A stretch of DNA of 64,000 bases, taken from assembly GCA_032622095.1 (NCBI GenBank), contig CP136067.1, forward strand, positions 42,761,549-42,825,548. The letters run 5' to 3'. The notes beneath the pieces were generated by a model. That model was not told the DNA's origin and ran no database searches. It saw only the letters and a program-made list of their open reading frames with translations. The first letter of the stretch is position 1, and each line of letters begins with the position of its first letter. Below are positions 37,501 to 43,600 of the stretch, piece after piece. The position numbers and the translations under genes were made by a program. The stretch is from Siphonodentalium dalli (lineage: Eukaryota > Mollusca > Scaphopoda > Gadilida > Siphonodentaliidae).

Positions 37501-40500
37501 TCAAATGGGCTGTACTTTATAAAATTTAACAGCATTAAATAGTCATTGGTAATTGATAAGTTGAAACATGAGAGAGTATTGCATAGCAATGGTATGAATT
37601 TATATCTGCATATCAACTGATGCTTGTATTTTTCTTTTAACTCATTCTGAACTCAATATAACCGGATTGCATTCTGAATTTCCAGCCCATAAAGCTAGAC
37701 ACTTTAGAATCAAGCTTGCCAAATTAAGTTTCCATGAACCTCACATGAATTCACTTAGTTGAACACAAGGAACGATTGTCAAGTTGGAAAATATTCTGAA
37801 TGTATCGAAGCCCTATATTTTTAATGTGTATATTTATTATAACTGGACTGAAACCCTTATAAAATAATCTGAAGGATTATTTTCAGTCTTTATTACTTGA
37901 TATCACATCAATAACCAATAGACATGCAATTGTTAGTTTTGAATAGGACAAGATCTTTTAGTATTACTGCAACTGCTTTCTTTCTTATGACTTGTTTTCT
38001 TACAAACTCCCAAATTTGAGCCAAAAACAATTTAGGGCAAACATACATCTACGTGTACATATGCATATATGTTCAAATTCATAAAAAAAAACACTAAATC
38101 ATGATATAAGTATAGGTGATCATGCCGGTCTAGCCATTATCTGTTCTAAAATAATGTACATGTTAGGGAAATTGTAGAACCTTTATTAAAAATGGCGGTG
38201 ATGACTTGCGGCCAATCAAAATTGCTGTGGGACTCATAAAGACACAACCTGCTCAACTACCGAATCATACTGATTGATCAAATTGTAGTAACTCAACATT
38301 TACTAAACCTACTTGTGGGCTGAGTATAGTTCAATTCAACATTAGAATACTATAAAAACATCCTGTTCTCCCATAAATTTAAAGAAAATAACACATTGAA
38401 CTCATTTATAATGATAATGTGATATATGTCATCCCATTTATAGCCATTTTGGCAGCCATCTCACATCAAAGGCCATGAAATCTAGATAACAAAGGATGAA
38501 CTACTCACAATTAAATTTATTCATTCAAATTATATCACTGGGTAACCTTATTGCAAGAGTTTTAGGTTACTGATCAAATACCCTATAATTAATGATTTCC
38601 TCAAATCTTTGTTATTGGGAAAATGTCTGTTTTTTCATTCTACGACCAATATATTCCATCCAAAAACCTTGTTAAGCACTAATGAGTGGAAGCACAAAGG
38701 TGCTGATCCTTTAAAGATGAAAATAATTCTATAGGTAGCACAATTTTAATTATTCTTGACTTTGCTAAATTTTTGCAAATTTGAAGTCGGCCATTTTGGA
38801 TTTTTAGGGTCAAGAGCTCCTTGCAGGTCAATCCCGTCCGATAGTGGTACAGAAAATATCAGAAATGATACCTGTATGTGGCACTGATGCATATAGGTCA
38901 ATAAAATTCTAATTGGGGGCTAAACTTTGAGATAAAAGTGCTGAACCCCAAAATTGGGGTTCAGGCCCTTAAAAATGGAATTTGGGCCCCTTTTATCAAA
39001 AATCGGTCGGCACCACTGAATTCCTCATCGAAAAGTACTCTAGAATCAGTATCAAACAGAAAGTGGTTGGATATTCCCTAAAGAGCCCAGTTGTGAGACC
39101 GACTATTGATTATGGTCCCGGTCTGATGATTTTTGTAAGGTTTATGGCCCTTTTTTTACTTAGAAATACGATTTTCATGTTGTCCGGATGATAACTCCAG
39201 TTAATATCAACTGATCCAAACGAAACTTCATATGAGGAATTTCCATCACTTTATTCACATCAAGTTTGAATATGGTGACGATGGTTTTTGTCGAAGCTAT
39301 TGTCATTTTTAGACTGATCTGTACTTACAAAATGCAATTTTTTTCACTTGCCAAATGACAACTTCAAAACTACACTCGTACAAATTTGTCGTTCAATGTA
39401 CAATAATATAAATTTGCAATCTCTTGTCGGGGGACACGAGGCCAAGCAGCCTTTATTAAAATCTGTGATTTAAACTTAATTGTGATGGCCAGCAGTTCTT
39501 ATAGTTTAAATAAATAATAAATACAAATATCTGCCTCCCTCATCACTTTGAAAAGGCAATTTTCTTTGACCATTTAACCTCTTCGCTGCTATGACGTCCA
39601 TAACTATTACGGACGTAAAAGTGCACACCGTGTGCTATATGGTCCATAGGTACTACGGACGTACTTCAGCACACTAGCAGCAGGCCATTATTCATAACTG
39701 GAACTCAAAGAGATTGGTGCATCAGAATAACTGTATCTCCAAGTTTCAAACAGTGTATGATGTTCCACAATTGTGAACGATAATAGCCTTTCAACTGAGT
39801 CAGTTTTATGGTTCTTGTGATATTCCCGTTATATTTTCCCACTGGAATGGCAATAACATCAACAGCCCAGCACACAACGTCATAACGTCATTCAACAGCG
39901 AAGAGGTTAAAAAGAATCTGGTCATCATCAGCAGGAAACCTGCTCATCAGATAGGCATTTGTAGAAACTTCCATTCATGAGTTTGATACTTTGGCAGCCA
40001 ACAAATCCCTTGCTTGAAATTTATTTTCTTTTGCAAATGCACCAATAACAACTGAAAATACCTAACTGATAAAAGATTTTTCCCAACTATTGGATTGAGA
40101 TATAGAGGATCTCTATTGAGTCGTAATTCTATACAAAATTTTTTAACCGAGTGCACTAAATTCGATTCGAGCCAAGCTTTGGCGCGGCTCGAATCAAATT
40201 TAGTGGGCGAGGTTAATAAATTTTGTATAGAATTTTGACAAATTTTTCACGTTATCACATAGTGAGGAAAAACGATCTCGAAACAGCTGGGGTTAAAAAA
40301 AATTAATATTGATTTCCTTATCGCAACCAAAGAGGAAGTAAATACACCTTCAAGAAAAAATAGATTTCAATTTTAAATGTGTCTTTTCATGTTGACAAAA
40401 TTGTTCAACCACCCTTATCACCCATATTTATCTCACAGTCAACACTATATAACCCAACACAAATCGAATTTCATAATTATATTCTTCTAATTAACATAAT

Positions 40501-40773
40501 AATAAAGTTCTGGAATTGACACCATTGTGCTAACCTCTTACATCATGTCGCATGCTGATAATACACGTGTGTCTTACTAAAAATATGAGGTCGGGGTTAG
40601 GGGCTAATTATGTGAGATAATATTTTTATTTTTAATTCTTTCAGGTGATGGATGCTTATAGGAAGATACAAGCAGCTCGACTTAAAAAGAAGGCTCCATC
40701 AAAGAAAGAACGAGAGCAGGCTCTCAAAGCGATTCGAGAACGGGACGTAATCATGAAAATATTAGACACATAA
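13456..40773 (+). CDS. TADA3: TADA3, transcriptional adapter 3 (nine coding exons)
   Basis: The coding segments are 13456-13588, 14797-14987, 15721-15864, 19043-19292, 22900-22990, 28064-28188, 28757-28867, 30193-30386 and 40645-40773. All have GT-AG borders and compatible phases, giving 1368 nt and 455 residues. The product resembles metazoan ADA3 along its whole length: the N-terminal CPLQF..VDH..LCP..T block, GIEELD and SDWQDKK, FWASVEPYC, IPPLG..YS.RWA.EDLLEEQ, FGPLTQRLISALIEENI, and a C-terminal coiled, basic Ada3 domain. ADA3 links ADA2 and GCN5/PCAF in the nuclear histone acetyltransferase module of SAGA and ATAC. Unusual points are a (KD)n insertion near the N-terminus and a 10.3-kb final intron. 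The family call rests on remembered human sequence, not on a search. Confidence 0.96.
13483..13521 (+). repeat. TADA3: Coding GACAAR repeat encoding a (Lys-Asp)n tract
   Basis: Six and a half units of GACAAG/GACAAA keep the reading frame and encode alternating Asp and Lys at residues 10-22 of TADA3. Hexanucleotide repeats change length in whole codon pairs, so the tract could vary between individuals without breaking the gene. Confidence 0.85.
13725..14030. repeat. TAGCCTC/GAGGCTA minisatellite in TADA3 intron 1
   Basis: The octamer TTAGCCTC or its complement GAGGCTAA occurs more than ten times in about 300 bp. It is separated by T/G-rich spacers of 10-40 bp such as GGTTGGGGTCAC. Both orientations alternate, so local hairpins can form. 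No coding role. Confidence 0.75.
14037..14772. mobile_element. Fold-back MITE cluster (family H) in TADA3 intron 1
   Basis: Long arms at 14037-14169 and 14481-14610 are reverse complements (TTAGTTACTTTTTCCCTTCT against AGAAGGGAAAAAGTAACTAA). Between and after them are copies of a dispersed word set: GCAGAATGAGGTCCCCAGAG, GGGTGAATTTAGTGATG and their complements. Related copies occur at 16971-17381, 21226-21660, 48682-48931 and 54455-54788. The last piece ends about 25 bp before TADA3 exon 2. Confidence 0.75.
14797..14987 (+). CDS. TADA3: TADA3 coding exon 2
   Basis: The acceptor is TTTCTTTTACAG and the donor GTGAGT. Residues 45-108 include VARSGEE, VGIEELDAIQTDLETLL and LSDWQDKKD, close to the human VLARSEDDGIGIEELD and LTDWQDKK blocks. 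The middle is predicted helical and probably coiled coil. The exon ends in phase 0. Confidence 0.95.
15080..15240. repeat. GGTCC-rich repeat fragment and family H relic
   Basis: In TADA3 intron 2, CCGGACCAA, ACCGGTCC and GTCTGGTCC words recur between 15080 and 15190. They are followed by a short family H terminus (GGGGACCTCATTCTGCAAAT) at about 15198-15220. Confidence 0.5.
15395..15702. mobile_element. TA-flanked palindromic MITE (family G), Tc1/mariner-like
   Basis: The ends are inverted copies starting C(A/G)GTAATGCCCTAAATAATC, with TA on both outer sides. The stem continues through ACTCCTTAACCACAGCAG and GGATTTAGTCGGAAATATGG, so the element is nearly all palindrome. It carries an internal partial duplication. 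A TA target site with CAGT ends suggests Tc1/mariner mobilisation. Other copies lie at 18480-18598 (half), 18827-18936, 51388-51600 and 58192-58328. This copy ends 18 bp before TADA3 exon 3. Confidence 0.85.
15721..15864 (+). CDS. TADA3: TADA3 coding exon 3
   Basis: Residues 109-156 form a Lys/Pro/Gly-rich linker (GEPSTPGKRGKG.., NKKLKDGSGKG..) matching in character the human PKHGKPKKQKLEGK segment. The frame is open with phase 0 at both ends. The acceptor ...TTGAATTGAAG has a weak pyrimidine tract, and the family G MITE ends only 18 bp upstream. The donor is CAGGTAAAA. The exact 5' border is less certain than for other exons. Confidence 0.85.
15932..16081. mobile_element. Palindromic MITE in TADA3 intron 3
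   Basis: Terminal arms at 15932-15960 (TAATCAATTGGTTTCGATGA) and 16054-16081 are reverse complements with few mismatches. A more diverged relative is visible at about 32497-32628, with TAATTATCTAAACCAATTGA at its right end. Confidence 0.7.
16082..16970. other. TADA3 intron 3, nothing recognised
   Basis: AT-rich intronic sequence with no exon-like segment or clear repeat ends. Confidence 0.4.
16971..17381. mobile_element. Family H fold-back MITE in TADA3 intron 3
   Basis: It starts with TGTCATTTGCAGAATGAGG and ends with CCTCATTCTGCAATGGCAGA plus ACACTATATACAGGCCTGG, the family H termini in opposite orientation. Its core repeats the TTAGTCACTTTTTCCCTTCT segment seen at 14037. Confidence 0.75.
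17461..17716. mobile_element. TTAA-flanked MITE, family C, two hairpin modules
   Basis: Flanked by TTAA at 17457-17460 and 17717-17720. The left end is ACTTTCATGACTGGAG and the right end the complementary CATCCTGAAAGGG. It contains two copies of the GCCAATGCATTCTC/TATATA hairpin, the first slightly eroded. TTAA flanks are the hallmark of piggyBac-type integration. No transposase is present. Confidence 0.8.
17990..18310. repeat. Dispersed repeat shared with 54940-55410
   Basis: Shared words in the same order are GAGAATAATC, CAAAGTAGTTATT, CAAATTG, TTACAATTG.GCGT and ATATTAGT.G.ATGC.ACATTCC. The copies are in the same orientation and moderately diverged. The second copy has an insertion (about 55050-55255). 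Confidence 0.65.
18480..18598. mobile_element. Family G MITE, left half only
   Basis: Starts at TA-CAGTAATG and runs through the stem to CTCTCACTGAG, then stops. The right half is missing, giving a solo arm in TADA3 intron 3. Confidence 0.75.
18827..18936. mobile_element. Family G MITE, short internally deleted copy
   Basis: Both termini are present (AGTAATGCCCTAAATAATC and the complementary GATTACTTAGGGCATTACTG), but the internal stem is reduced to about 110 bp in total. It lies about 105 bp before TADA3 exon 4. Confidence 0.8.
19043..19292 (+). CDS. TADA3: TADA3 coding exon 4
   Basis: The acceptor is TTCTCATTCAG and the donor GTAGGA. Residues 157-239 plus one base include SPIDAPKLPKNDAVNRFWAS, VEPYC, IPPLG, LYSERWAEEDLLEEQ. 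This is the most strongly conserved block of the protein and aligns with human DDPIDVPRIPKNDAPNRFWA. The exon ends in phase 1. Confidence 0.97.
19338..19410. mobile_element. Family C TTAA element, truncated
   Basis: TTAA at 19334-19337 is followed by CCCTTTCATGATTGGAGCTG and GTGCTGGTGCAGCATTAAAG, the family C left end, then the first bases of a hairpin module. The rest is lost. It starts 45 bp after the TADA3 exon 4 donor. Confidence 0.7.
19650..20220. repeat. Intron 4 repeat pair with AAGATGGC and CACGTG motifs
   Basis: Two segments 383 bp apart (19778-19806 and 20161-20188) share CCAAGATGGC, a short spacer and AGGTCACGTGACC. The first part matches the YY1 core AAGATGGC, and GGTCACGTGACC is a palindromic E-box. 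Neighbouring sequence is also partly similar, so this looks like a diverged repeat. Confidence 0.55.
20365..20597. mobile_element. TTAA-flanked MITE, family B
   Basis: TTAA at 20361-20364 and 20598-20601. Termini CCCTTTGAGTGCCAGG and the complementary CCTGGCACTCAAAGGG are perfect inverted repeats. Inside are a 26-A tract (about 20451-20476) and one 67-bp hairpin at about 20485-20551. It is the first of three elements chained through single TTAA sites. Confidence 0.85.
20602..20816. mobile_element. Family C TTAA element lacking its left end, two hairpins
   Basis: It begins directly at the TTAA that ends the family B element, with AGATCCTTTGCCAGTGCA. That sequence follows an internal TTAA in complete family C elements, so it appears to be cut at that internal site. 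Two hairpins follow. The right end CCAGTCATGGAAGGG is intact and abuts TTAA 20817-20820, which is also the left TTAA of the next element. Confidence 0.75.
20821..21212. mobile_element. TTAA-flanked MITE, family A (copy 1)
   Basis: 392 bp between TTAA 20817-20820 and 21213-21216. The termini CCCTTTACCCAACA / TGTTGGGTAAAGGG are perfect inverted repeats in piggyBac-like style. In order it holds a unique 110-bp segment, one hairpin (about 20968-21034), an AT-rich spacer with TTCTTACATTC, and a second hairpin (about 21119-21185). Full-length relatives are at 29654-30044 (inverted) and 49839-50230. Confidence 0.9.
21226..21660. mobile_element. Family H fold-back MITE in TADA3 intron 4
   Basis: Repeats the GCAGAATGAGG, GTGAATATGGTGATGCTAGC and CACCCTCTGGGGACCTCATT words in both orientations, in two blocks (21226-21355 and 21541-21660), with the AT-rich core between them. 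It follows the TTAA-element chain almost directly. Confidence 0.7.
21661..22199. repeat. Duplicated segment in TADA3 intron 4
   Basis: GCCCAATAGATGCTCAA.TCCCCCTCA.GGACATATTCTAT.TGTATTGAAAAGA occurs at 21654-21711 and again at about 22010-22070. The rest is AT-rich and unremarkable. Confidence 0.6.
22200..22868. mobile_element. Relics of family D TTAA element(s)
   Basis: TTAATCTCTTTGCTGCTATG at 22200-22219 resembles the left terminus of the intact family D element at 39578-39906. A second block (22628-22868) matches its body (TATGACGTCCGTAACTATTA, GTGCTATATGGTC, CAGCCCAGCACAC) and ends with an eroded right terminus. The block ends about 31 bp upstream of TADA3 exon 5. Confidence 0.65.
22900..22990 (+). 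CDS. TADA3: TADA3 coding exon 5
   Basis: The acceptor is TCATTTCAG and the donor GTAAGG. This short 91-nt exon encodes residues 240-269 plus two bases: a basic stretch (KITDRRRGSN) and KDAFNLLRKVEN, matching human TKDVDALLKKSE in position and pattern. Phase 1 in, phase 2 out. Confidence 0.93.
22991..23570. other. Start of TADA3 intron 5, no repeat recognised
   Basis: AT-rich intronic DNA with homopolymer A runs near 23511-23519. No exon-like segment. Confidence 0.4.
23572..24438. mobile_element. Pogo/Tigger-like non-autonomous element
   Basis: 867 bp between TA dinucleotides. The left end is CAGTAAAACCTCTCTAAATC and the right end GTATGTGGAGGTTTCACTG, imperfect inverted repeats of the kind seen in Tigger/pogo elements (TA target site, CAGT start). 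Further CGGT/CCGAA words are repeated at both ends. There is no transposase frame. A small fragment of the same family is at 49614-49680. Confidence 0.75.
24618..25100. repeat. Dispersed repeat with GTCTGTCCGGAGTTATAACTCC
   Basis: It contains CCGTCTGTCCGGAGTTATAA followed by diverged tandem blocks around TTTTCGACTTAGAAAAT (near 24829, 24908 and 25075) and GGATGATA.CTCAAGTTTGGA (twice). Related wording is at 32720-32815 and 39115-39260. It looks like the body of a decayed non-coding repeat. Confidence 0.55.
25101..26799. other. TADA3 intron 5 interior, no feature recognised
   Basis: AT-rich unique-looking sequence. Open frames are short, with no splice-bounded exon matching the TADA3 family. 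A small hairpin, GCAGTTAGTAGTTAGT.. with ACTAACTGCC, is at about 26550-26597. Confidence 0.4.
26800..27345. mobile_element. Long inverted repeat, arms about 150 bp
   Basis: The left arm (26800-26952) and right arm (27181-27345) are reverse complements: AGATATCTTGGACACTGAA, TATATTTCTTGCTCC, TACGAAATACCTATGGTATG, AACCAAGTTCATTTCC and CGACTGACCACATGA all recur inverted. The loop is about 230 bp. The arms differ at scattered sites. A fold-back transposon is likely. Confidence 0.8.
27346..28063. other. End of TADA3 intron 5, unexplained open frames
   Basis: A minus-strand open frame of 160 codons (27470-27952) overlaps a plus-strand frame (27631-27819) containing CVCKKIVDPTGRKFYLEKE. Neither matches a family I recognise, and neither has clear splice sites. 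The local composition is less AT-rich than the surrounding intron. It may be a decayed mobile-element fragment. Confidence 0.3.
28064..28188 (+). CDS. TADA3: TADA3 coding exon 6
   Basis: The acceptor TTTCTTATTTCAG follows a strong pyrimidine tract, and the donor is GTACTA. Residues 270-311 include SPFGPLTQRLISALIEENIM, nearly the human CPFGALTQRLLQALVEENII, followed by an acidic segment. Phase 2 in, phase 1 out. Confidence 0.96.
28230..28600. repeat. Possible SINE-like repeat in TADA3 intron 6
   Basis: Words such as GCATTGTAAAGGGTACCTGT, GATCTTGTTAGTATGCTAG and the tail AATTGGTTAAGCGCTATTTA resemble short dispersed repeats. A shorter relative is at about 29540-29620. I could not find a clear A/B-box pair, so the class is uncertain. 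Confidence 0.35.
28757..28867 (+). CDS. TADA3: TADA3 coding exon 7
   Basis: The acceptor is AAATTTCAG and the donor GTGGGT. Residues 312-348 include LSPRALAKQLNIGNP and LEKRIKRELEEQ, which aligns with human LESRIKEELIAQ at the start of the C-terminal Ada3 domain. Phase 1 on both sides. Confidence 0.95.
29021..29475. mobile_element. TTAA-flanked MITE, family F (copy 1)
   Basis: TTAA at 29017-29020 and 29476-29479. The left AGATACTCAATGCGATCAG and right ATTATGAATCT ends are diverged versions of the AGGTACTCAACCCG termini seen intact at 47756-48224. The body contains GAGCTTTGATGGGTGGGTTC and ACCCCCGAAG. Confidence 0.65.
29654..30044. mobile_element. TTAA-flanked MITE, family A (copy 2, inverted)
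   Basis: 391 bp between TTAA 29650-29653 and 30045-30048, reverse-complement of the copy at 20821-21212, with nearly identical sequence. Its hairpins are at 29681-29747 and about 29831-29895. The first is a 67-bp palindrome with a central ATA loop and one mismatch. Confidence 0.9.
30193..30386 (+). CDS. TADA3: TADA3 coding exon 8
   Basis: The acceptor is TTATTTTAG and the donor GTTAGT. Residues 349-413 read GLLDFDDK, DNPDDEILSELRTKQQELK, QQNILTTKRLYKLGKEEM, aligning with human DSEDEVLAELRKRQAELKAL and the long charged helix that follows. Phase 1 in, phase 0 out. Family F and other TTAAAGG-starting repeats begin within 10 bp of the donor. Confidence 0.96.
30387..31211. other. Start of TADA3 intron 8, small inverted repeats
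   Basis: Contains TTAAAGGGGAACTGTACAC at 30393-30411, a likely repeat terminus. An inverted pair, ACCTGCCATAAATAAATAAA (30619 on) and its complement near 31062-31086, encloses AT-rich sequence. No exon. Confidence 0.45.
31216..32294. mobile_element. TTAA-flanked family F MITE interrupted by an insertion (copy 2)
   Basis: The left end TTAAAGGTACTCTATCCAAT (TTAA 31212-31215) and right end ATTATGCATCTTTAA (TTAA 32295-32298) match the family F termini. The body is split: the GAGCTTTGATG word is reached at 31560 and resumes as TTTGATGGGTGGGTTCCTCT at 32199. About 630 bp of other DNA therefore sits inside. Confidence 0.65.
32497..32628. mobile_element. Diverged relative of the 15932-16081 MITE
   Basis: Left arm AATTATTGCTTTCGATAATTGCATGA and right arm TCACGTAATTATCTAAACCAATTGA are partly complementary and match the intron 3 element in order. 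Confidence 0.5.
33057..33141. repeat. (TCCG)n microsatellite
   Basis: About 20 units of TCCG with a few TCTG variants. The tetramer run begins a degenerate satellite-like array. Confidence 0.95.
33142..34800. repeat. Degenerate tandem array, about 140-bp unit
   Basis: Recurring words are GATGACACACTCCTCACCTG, TATAGTTTTTGGTATCGAT and TTAGAAA.TATTAACCCT, followed by CTATCCGAT. Clear units start near 33210, 33370, 34275 and 34420. The same unit type recurs at 42200-42440, where it shares TATTAACATCCTC.ACCAATC and TGACACAATGTGATAACTAA. Confidence 0.65.
35225..35765. repeat. Left inner arm of the fold-back structure
   Basis: Inverted match to 38395-38935. Shared words include TCATTTCTGATATTTTCT, AATGGCCGACTTC, GTGCTTCCACTCAT and GGATGAACTACTC on the complement. 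It is more diverged than the outer arm, suggesting a different age or origin. Confidence 0.7.
39115..39460. repeat. Dispersed repeat flanking the fold-back element
   Basis: GATGATAACTCCAGTTAATA, GATC.AAA.G.ACTT..TATGAGGAAT and TCAAGTTTGAATATGGTGAC correspond to sequence at 32745-32815 in the same orientation. The fold-back element thus appears inserted into a pre-existing repeat. Confidence 0.55.
39578..39906. mobile_element. TTAA-flanked MITE, family D
   Basis: TTAA at 39574-39577 and 39907-39910. The perfect 11-bp inverted ends are CCTCTTCGCTG and CAGCGAAGAGG. The body has repeated GACGTCC/GGACGTA words (ATGACGTCCATAACTATTAC, GGTACTACGGACGTACTTCA). No transposase. Confidence 0.85.
40127..40240. 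mobile_element. Palindromic MITE (family P), copy 1
   Basis: ATTCTATACAAAATTTTTTA at the left is mirrored by TAAATTTTGTATAGAATTTT at the right. Inside, ACTAAATTCGATTCGAGCC pairs with GGCTCGAATCAAATTTAGT. A second copy is at 62590-62705. It lies in TADA3 intron 8. Confidence 0.8.
40645..40773 (+). CDS. TADA3: TADA3 coding exon 9 and stop
   Basis: The acceptor is AATTCTTTCAG. Residues 414-455 read VMDAYRKIQAARLKKKAPSK, KEREQALKAIRERDVIMKIL, DT, then TAA at 40771-40773. Human TADA3 ends VMDAFRKIMAARQKKRTPTK..KERESILKLLDG, so the C-terminus is complete. Confidence 0.97.
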   Translation: MMDAYRKIQAARLKKKAPSKKEREQALKAIRERDVIMKILDT

Positions 40774-41290
40774 TGTCTACCTCTAGTCTTGTATTCCTCA
40801 TTGTAAATAGATATATACATGTTAATAGTGCTTGTCTTCAATCCCAAATGACAGGGTCTTATTGTTGTACTCCCACTCGTGGATGCAGTTTTGGCATATA
40901 GCCGAAGGCCATACAAATATTTCACCTTGAAGTTCACTCGGATATGGGGCATGGAATTTGTTTGTCTGTTGGTATGGCGATAGTCTAGGCTGAGGGAAAG
41001 AATACCCACAAAACTGCTGGATTTGTTACATCTGTGTTATTGTCCTTGCTGGATTTAAAAATTTCTGTATTCTCTGTTTGTACAAATATTTTGCTTATTA
41101 ATTCCTGTATACCAAAAGTTTTAACTTATGGAGGGCCATCAGGGTCACAATCAAACCTGTTACCCTCAAAAAATATTTTCCGGTAGATTGGTCACGATTT
41201 TCCGTGAGATTGGGGTCACAATCCGGGAGATTTTAAATAATTGAATTCCTTTTGCATTTTTGTAATTTCAATAAAGAAAAAAATTAAACA
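40774..41290 (+). other. TADA3: TADA3 3' UTR (inferred)
   Basis: Non-coding sequence between the stop codon and the first clear poly(A) signal. The length, about 500 nt, is plausible. The transcript end is inferred, not observed. Confidence 0.6.
41270..41275 (+). terminator. TADA3: Poly(A) signal AATAAA for TADA3
   Basis: First canonical AATAAA after the TADA3 stop, 497 bp downstream, followed by an A-rich stretch and T-rich sequence suitable for cleavage. Confidence 0.65.
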
Positions 41291-42190
41291 AATTTTTTTA
41301 TTATCTATCACACAAAAACATGCAAGTTTGATAACAAATTAACAAAGTATTCTTCAGGAAAACAGTTACTGTGCAGTTATACATTTTATTGTCTCATTTA
41401 TAGAGAAAACATTGCAGGCCATGTATCAACAACCGTAAACATTTAGATCTCACGAGATATCAACTGTCATGTTAAAAAGTACAATTCAGGAACGGACTTG
41501 TGTAAAGTTTAAAATCTAGAACATCTGTTTCTTTTGAATTTTATCATACCATTTCACAAGACCACGAGTCCTTAAACTTTTAATCGTATCGTCGACGTTT
41601 TGCCGGTCTTTCCACAGAATCAGACATTTCAAAAACATAATGTATGGTCGCCAATTTACCGAGACATATATAGATGACCATATTCAATGGGCTTCCTATA
41701 TATATAGGGGTCATGCATAAAGCTCGTTTGTAATCCAATATGAAAACAATCTGGAATAGTTAATATTAGTTATATAACGTGAGGTTGCTCATCTTCCTGT
41801 TTGTTAAAACATTTGGGCGACAAACCATTTATTGCCAGACTAATTACCCGCGGCACATTGGCAGCTACTCCTAGCTATCGCGGTATAATTGCATAACATC
41901 AGTGTCTGCACCGGATGCTAAACAATCGCACCCAGGTAGTCTCGCATATTCTCGCTTACCGCGTTATAGTACAAAGAAAACGAAAGTAACTTTTAATTAT
42001 ATTTTTGTTTGAGAAGATTGTTTCAAACCGTGAGATTAGGAGGTGTCGCCATGACACTGTGAGATGCATGCTGAAAGCGGGAGTCTCACGGCGAATCCGG
42101 GAGAAGTAACAGGTCTGGTCACAATTCCAAGTGCCAAATTATATATGGTAGAAAACATATTTCCAAAAAGAATGTTAACACGTTGGCTGC
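41291..42190. other. Intergenic DNA between the two convergent genes
   Basis: AT-rich, no exon or clear repeat boundary seen. Confidence 0.4.
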
Positions 42191-42199
42191 CAACTGGCT

Positions 42200-42605
42200 T
42201 GGTGTGTTTATGATAACACACCCCTGACATGCATAGTGCGGGTCATTTGGTTTATTTGCTTAAAAATATTAACATCCTCTACCAATCCTGTTGACACAAT
42301 GTGATAACTAAATATTTGTCACCCAATCACTCTTATAATCACATCCAGGTTAATCATGACACATTCTTCACCTGTTTGGATTTTGGTATCGATTTAAAAT
42401 ATTAACCCTACCTTTAAGTTTAAATATATTTCCATGTTTACAGACATTGTATGTTTCCAATGATCAGCTTAGAAGAAAATTAACCCATCCATTCAATAGA
42501 ATACATATATCCGTCATCCATGTGCATTGTATCTTTCCAATGGTCAGCTTAGAAGAAAATTAACCCATCCATTCAATAGAATACATATATCCGTCATTCG
42601 TAGCT
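42200..42605. repeat. Array related to 34260-34580, with an 81-bp tandem duplication
   Basis: It first repeats the intron 8 array unit (GATAACACACCCCTGACATG, TGACACAATGTGATAACTAA). Then CCAATGATCAGCTTAGAAGA...CATATATCCGTCAT occurs twice in tandem (about 42458-42520 and 42538-42601), nearly identical. Confidence 0.75.
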
Positions 42606-43600
42606 TTGGTCAGATCTTCATGAAATTTATCATGTTAACATTGACATGAAATGGGAATGATTTATTTTGGAGTCATTCGACCATAAAACATGGCCACTGG
42701 AAGCCATCTTTGATTTTACTCTTTGCATGACTAAATCCTTTGGTCGGATCATAATGAAATTTATCATGACTGTTGACATTAACAAGTAGATGGGAACGAA
42801 TCATTTTGGGGGTCATATGGCAGAAAAACATGGCTGGCAGCAGCAATCTATGGATTTCAAAATTCAATCCATTAGCACGGGCTACATGCCGGAGTGTGTC
42901 TGATCATCAGGAAAGTTGTCATGGATGTTAATATTGACATGTAGATGGGAACGAAATATTTTTGGGGTTATTTGGCAAAAAACATGGCTGCCAGTGGCCA
43001 TCTTGGATTTCAAAATTCAATCCATTGGCACGGGCAACAGGTCAGGGTGTTCATCTGATCATCATGAAATGTGTTGGCTGTTGACATTGACATGTAGATG
43101 GGAAATAAGTCATTTTGGGGCATTCGGCAAAAAACATTTATGTTTATGGCCGCTGGCAGCCGTCTTGAATTTTACTCTTTACATGATTAAATCCTTTGGC
43201 AAGGGCTACAAATTGTATCTGGTCGGATCATTATGAAATTTGTCATGGCTTTTGATATTGACATGCAGATGGGAATGACTCATTTTAGCGCCATTTGGCA
43301 AAAAAATATGGCCGCATCATGAAATTTATCATGGATGTTAATATTGACATGTAGATGGGAAACGAGTAATTTTGGGGTCATTCGTCCATAAAAAATAGCT
43401 GCCGGCAGCCATCTTGAATTTTACTCTTTGCAGGACTAAATCCTTTGGTACACCCAAGAGTCCACTTCCCACATCCAATCATCACCAACTTCATATTGTT
43501 CTTGATATTGATCTACCAGATGGGAGCTATCAAATGTTTTTTGATTTTCATTGGAAAGACATAGCCGCCAGTGGCCATCTTGGATTTTACTTTATATACC
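42606..43600. repeat. Satellite-like array, about 150-bp unit, six to seven copies
   Basis: Each unit carries CATGAAATTTATCATG, TTGACATGTAGATGGGAA, CATTTTGGGGTCATT, a CCATAAAACATGGC-like word and AGCCATCTTGAATTTTACTC, then a TCCTTTGGCACGGGCTACA-like end. Units start near 42620, 42750, 42910, 43060, 43225, 43320 and 43480 and differ by substitutions and indels. The long open frame at 42916-43236 is a by-product. Confidence 0.8.

Larger units (their letters stand above)
32821..39110. mobile_element. 6.3-kb fold-back structure in TADA3 intron 8
   Basis: The outer arms, about 165 bp (32828-32992 and 38941-39106), are identical reverse complements as far as I can compare them, including AGTCGGTCTCACAACTGGGC and the palindrome AACCCCAATTTTGGGGTT. 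On the right, a second more diverged arm of about 540 bp (38395-38935) follows directly. Its partner on the left lies at about 35225-35765, displaced by a TCCG-led tandem array. The loop (about 35770-38390) shows no coding domain. The element sits inside an older repeat whose wording appears on both flanks. Confidence 0.8.

Noticed and set aside
42916-43236. 106-codon open frame with repeated WxxxxW pattern
   Set aside because: The periodicity comes from the 150-bp tandem array, not from a protein domain.
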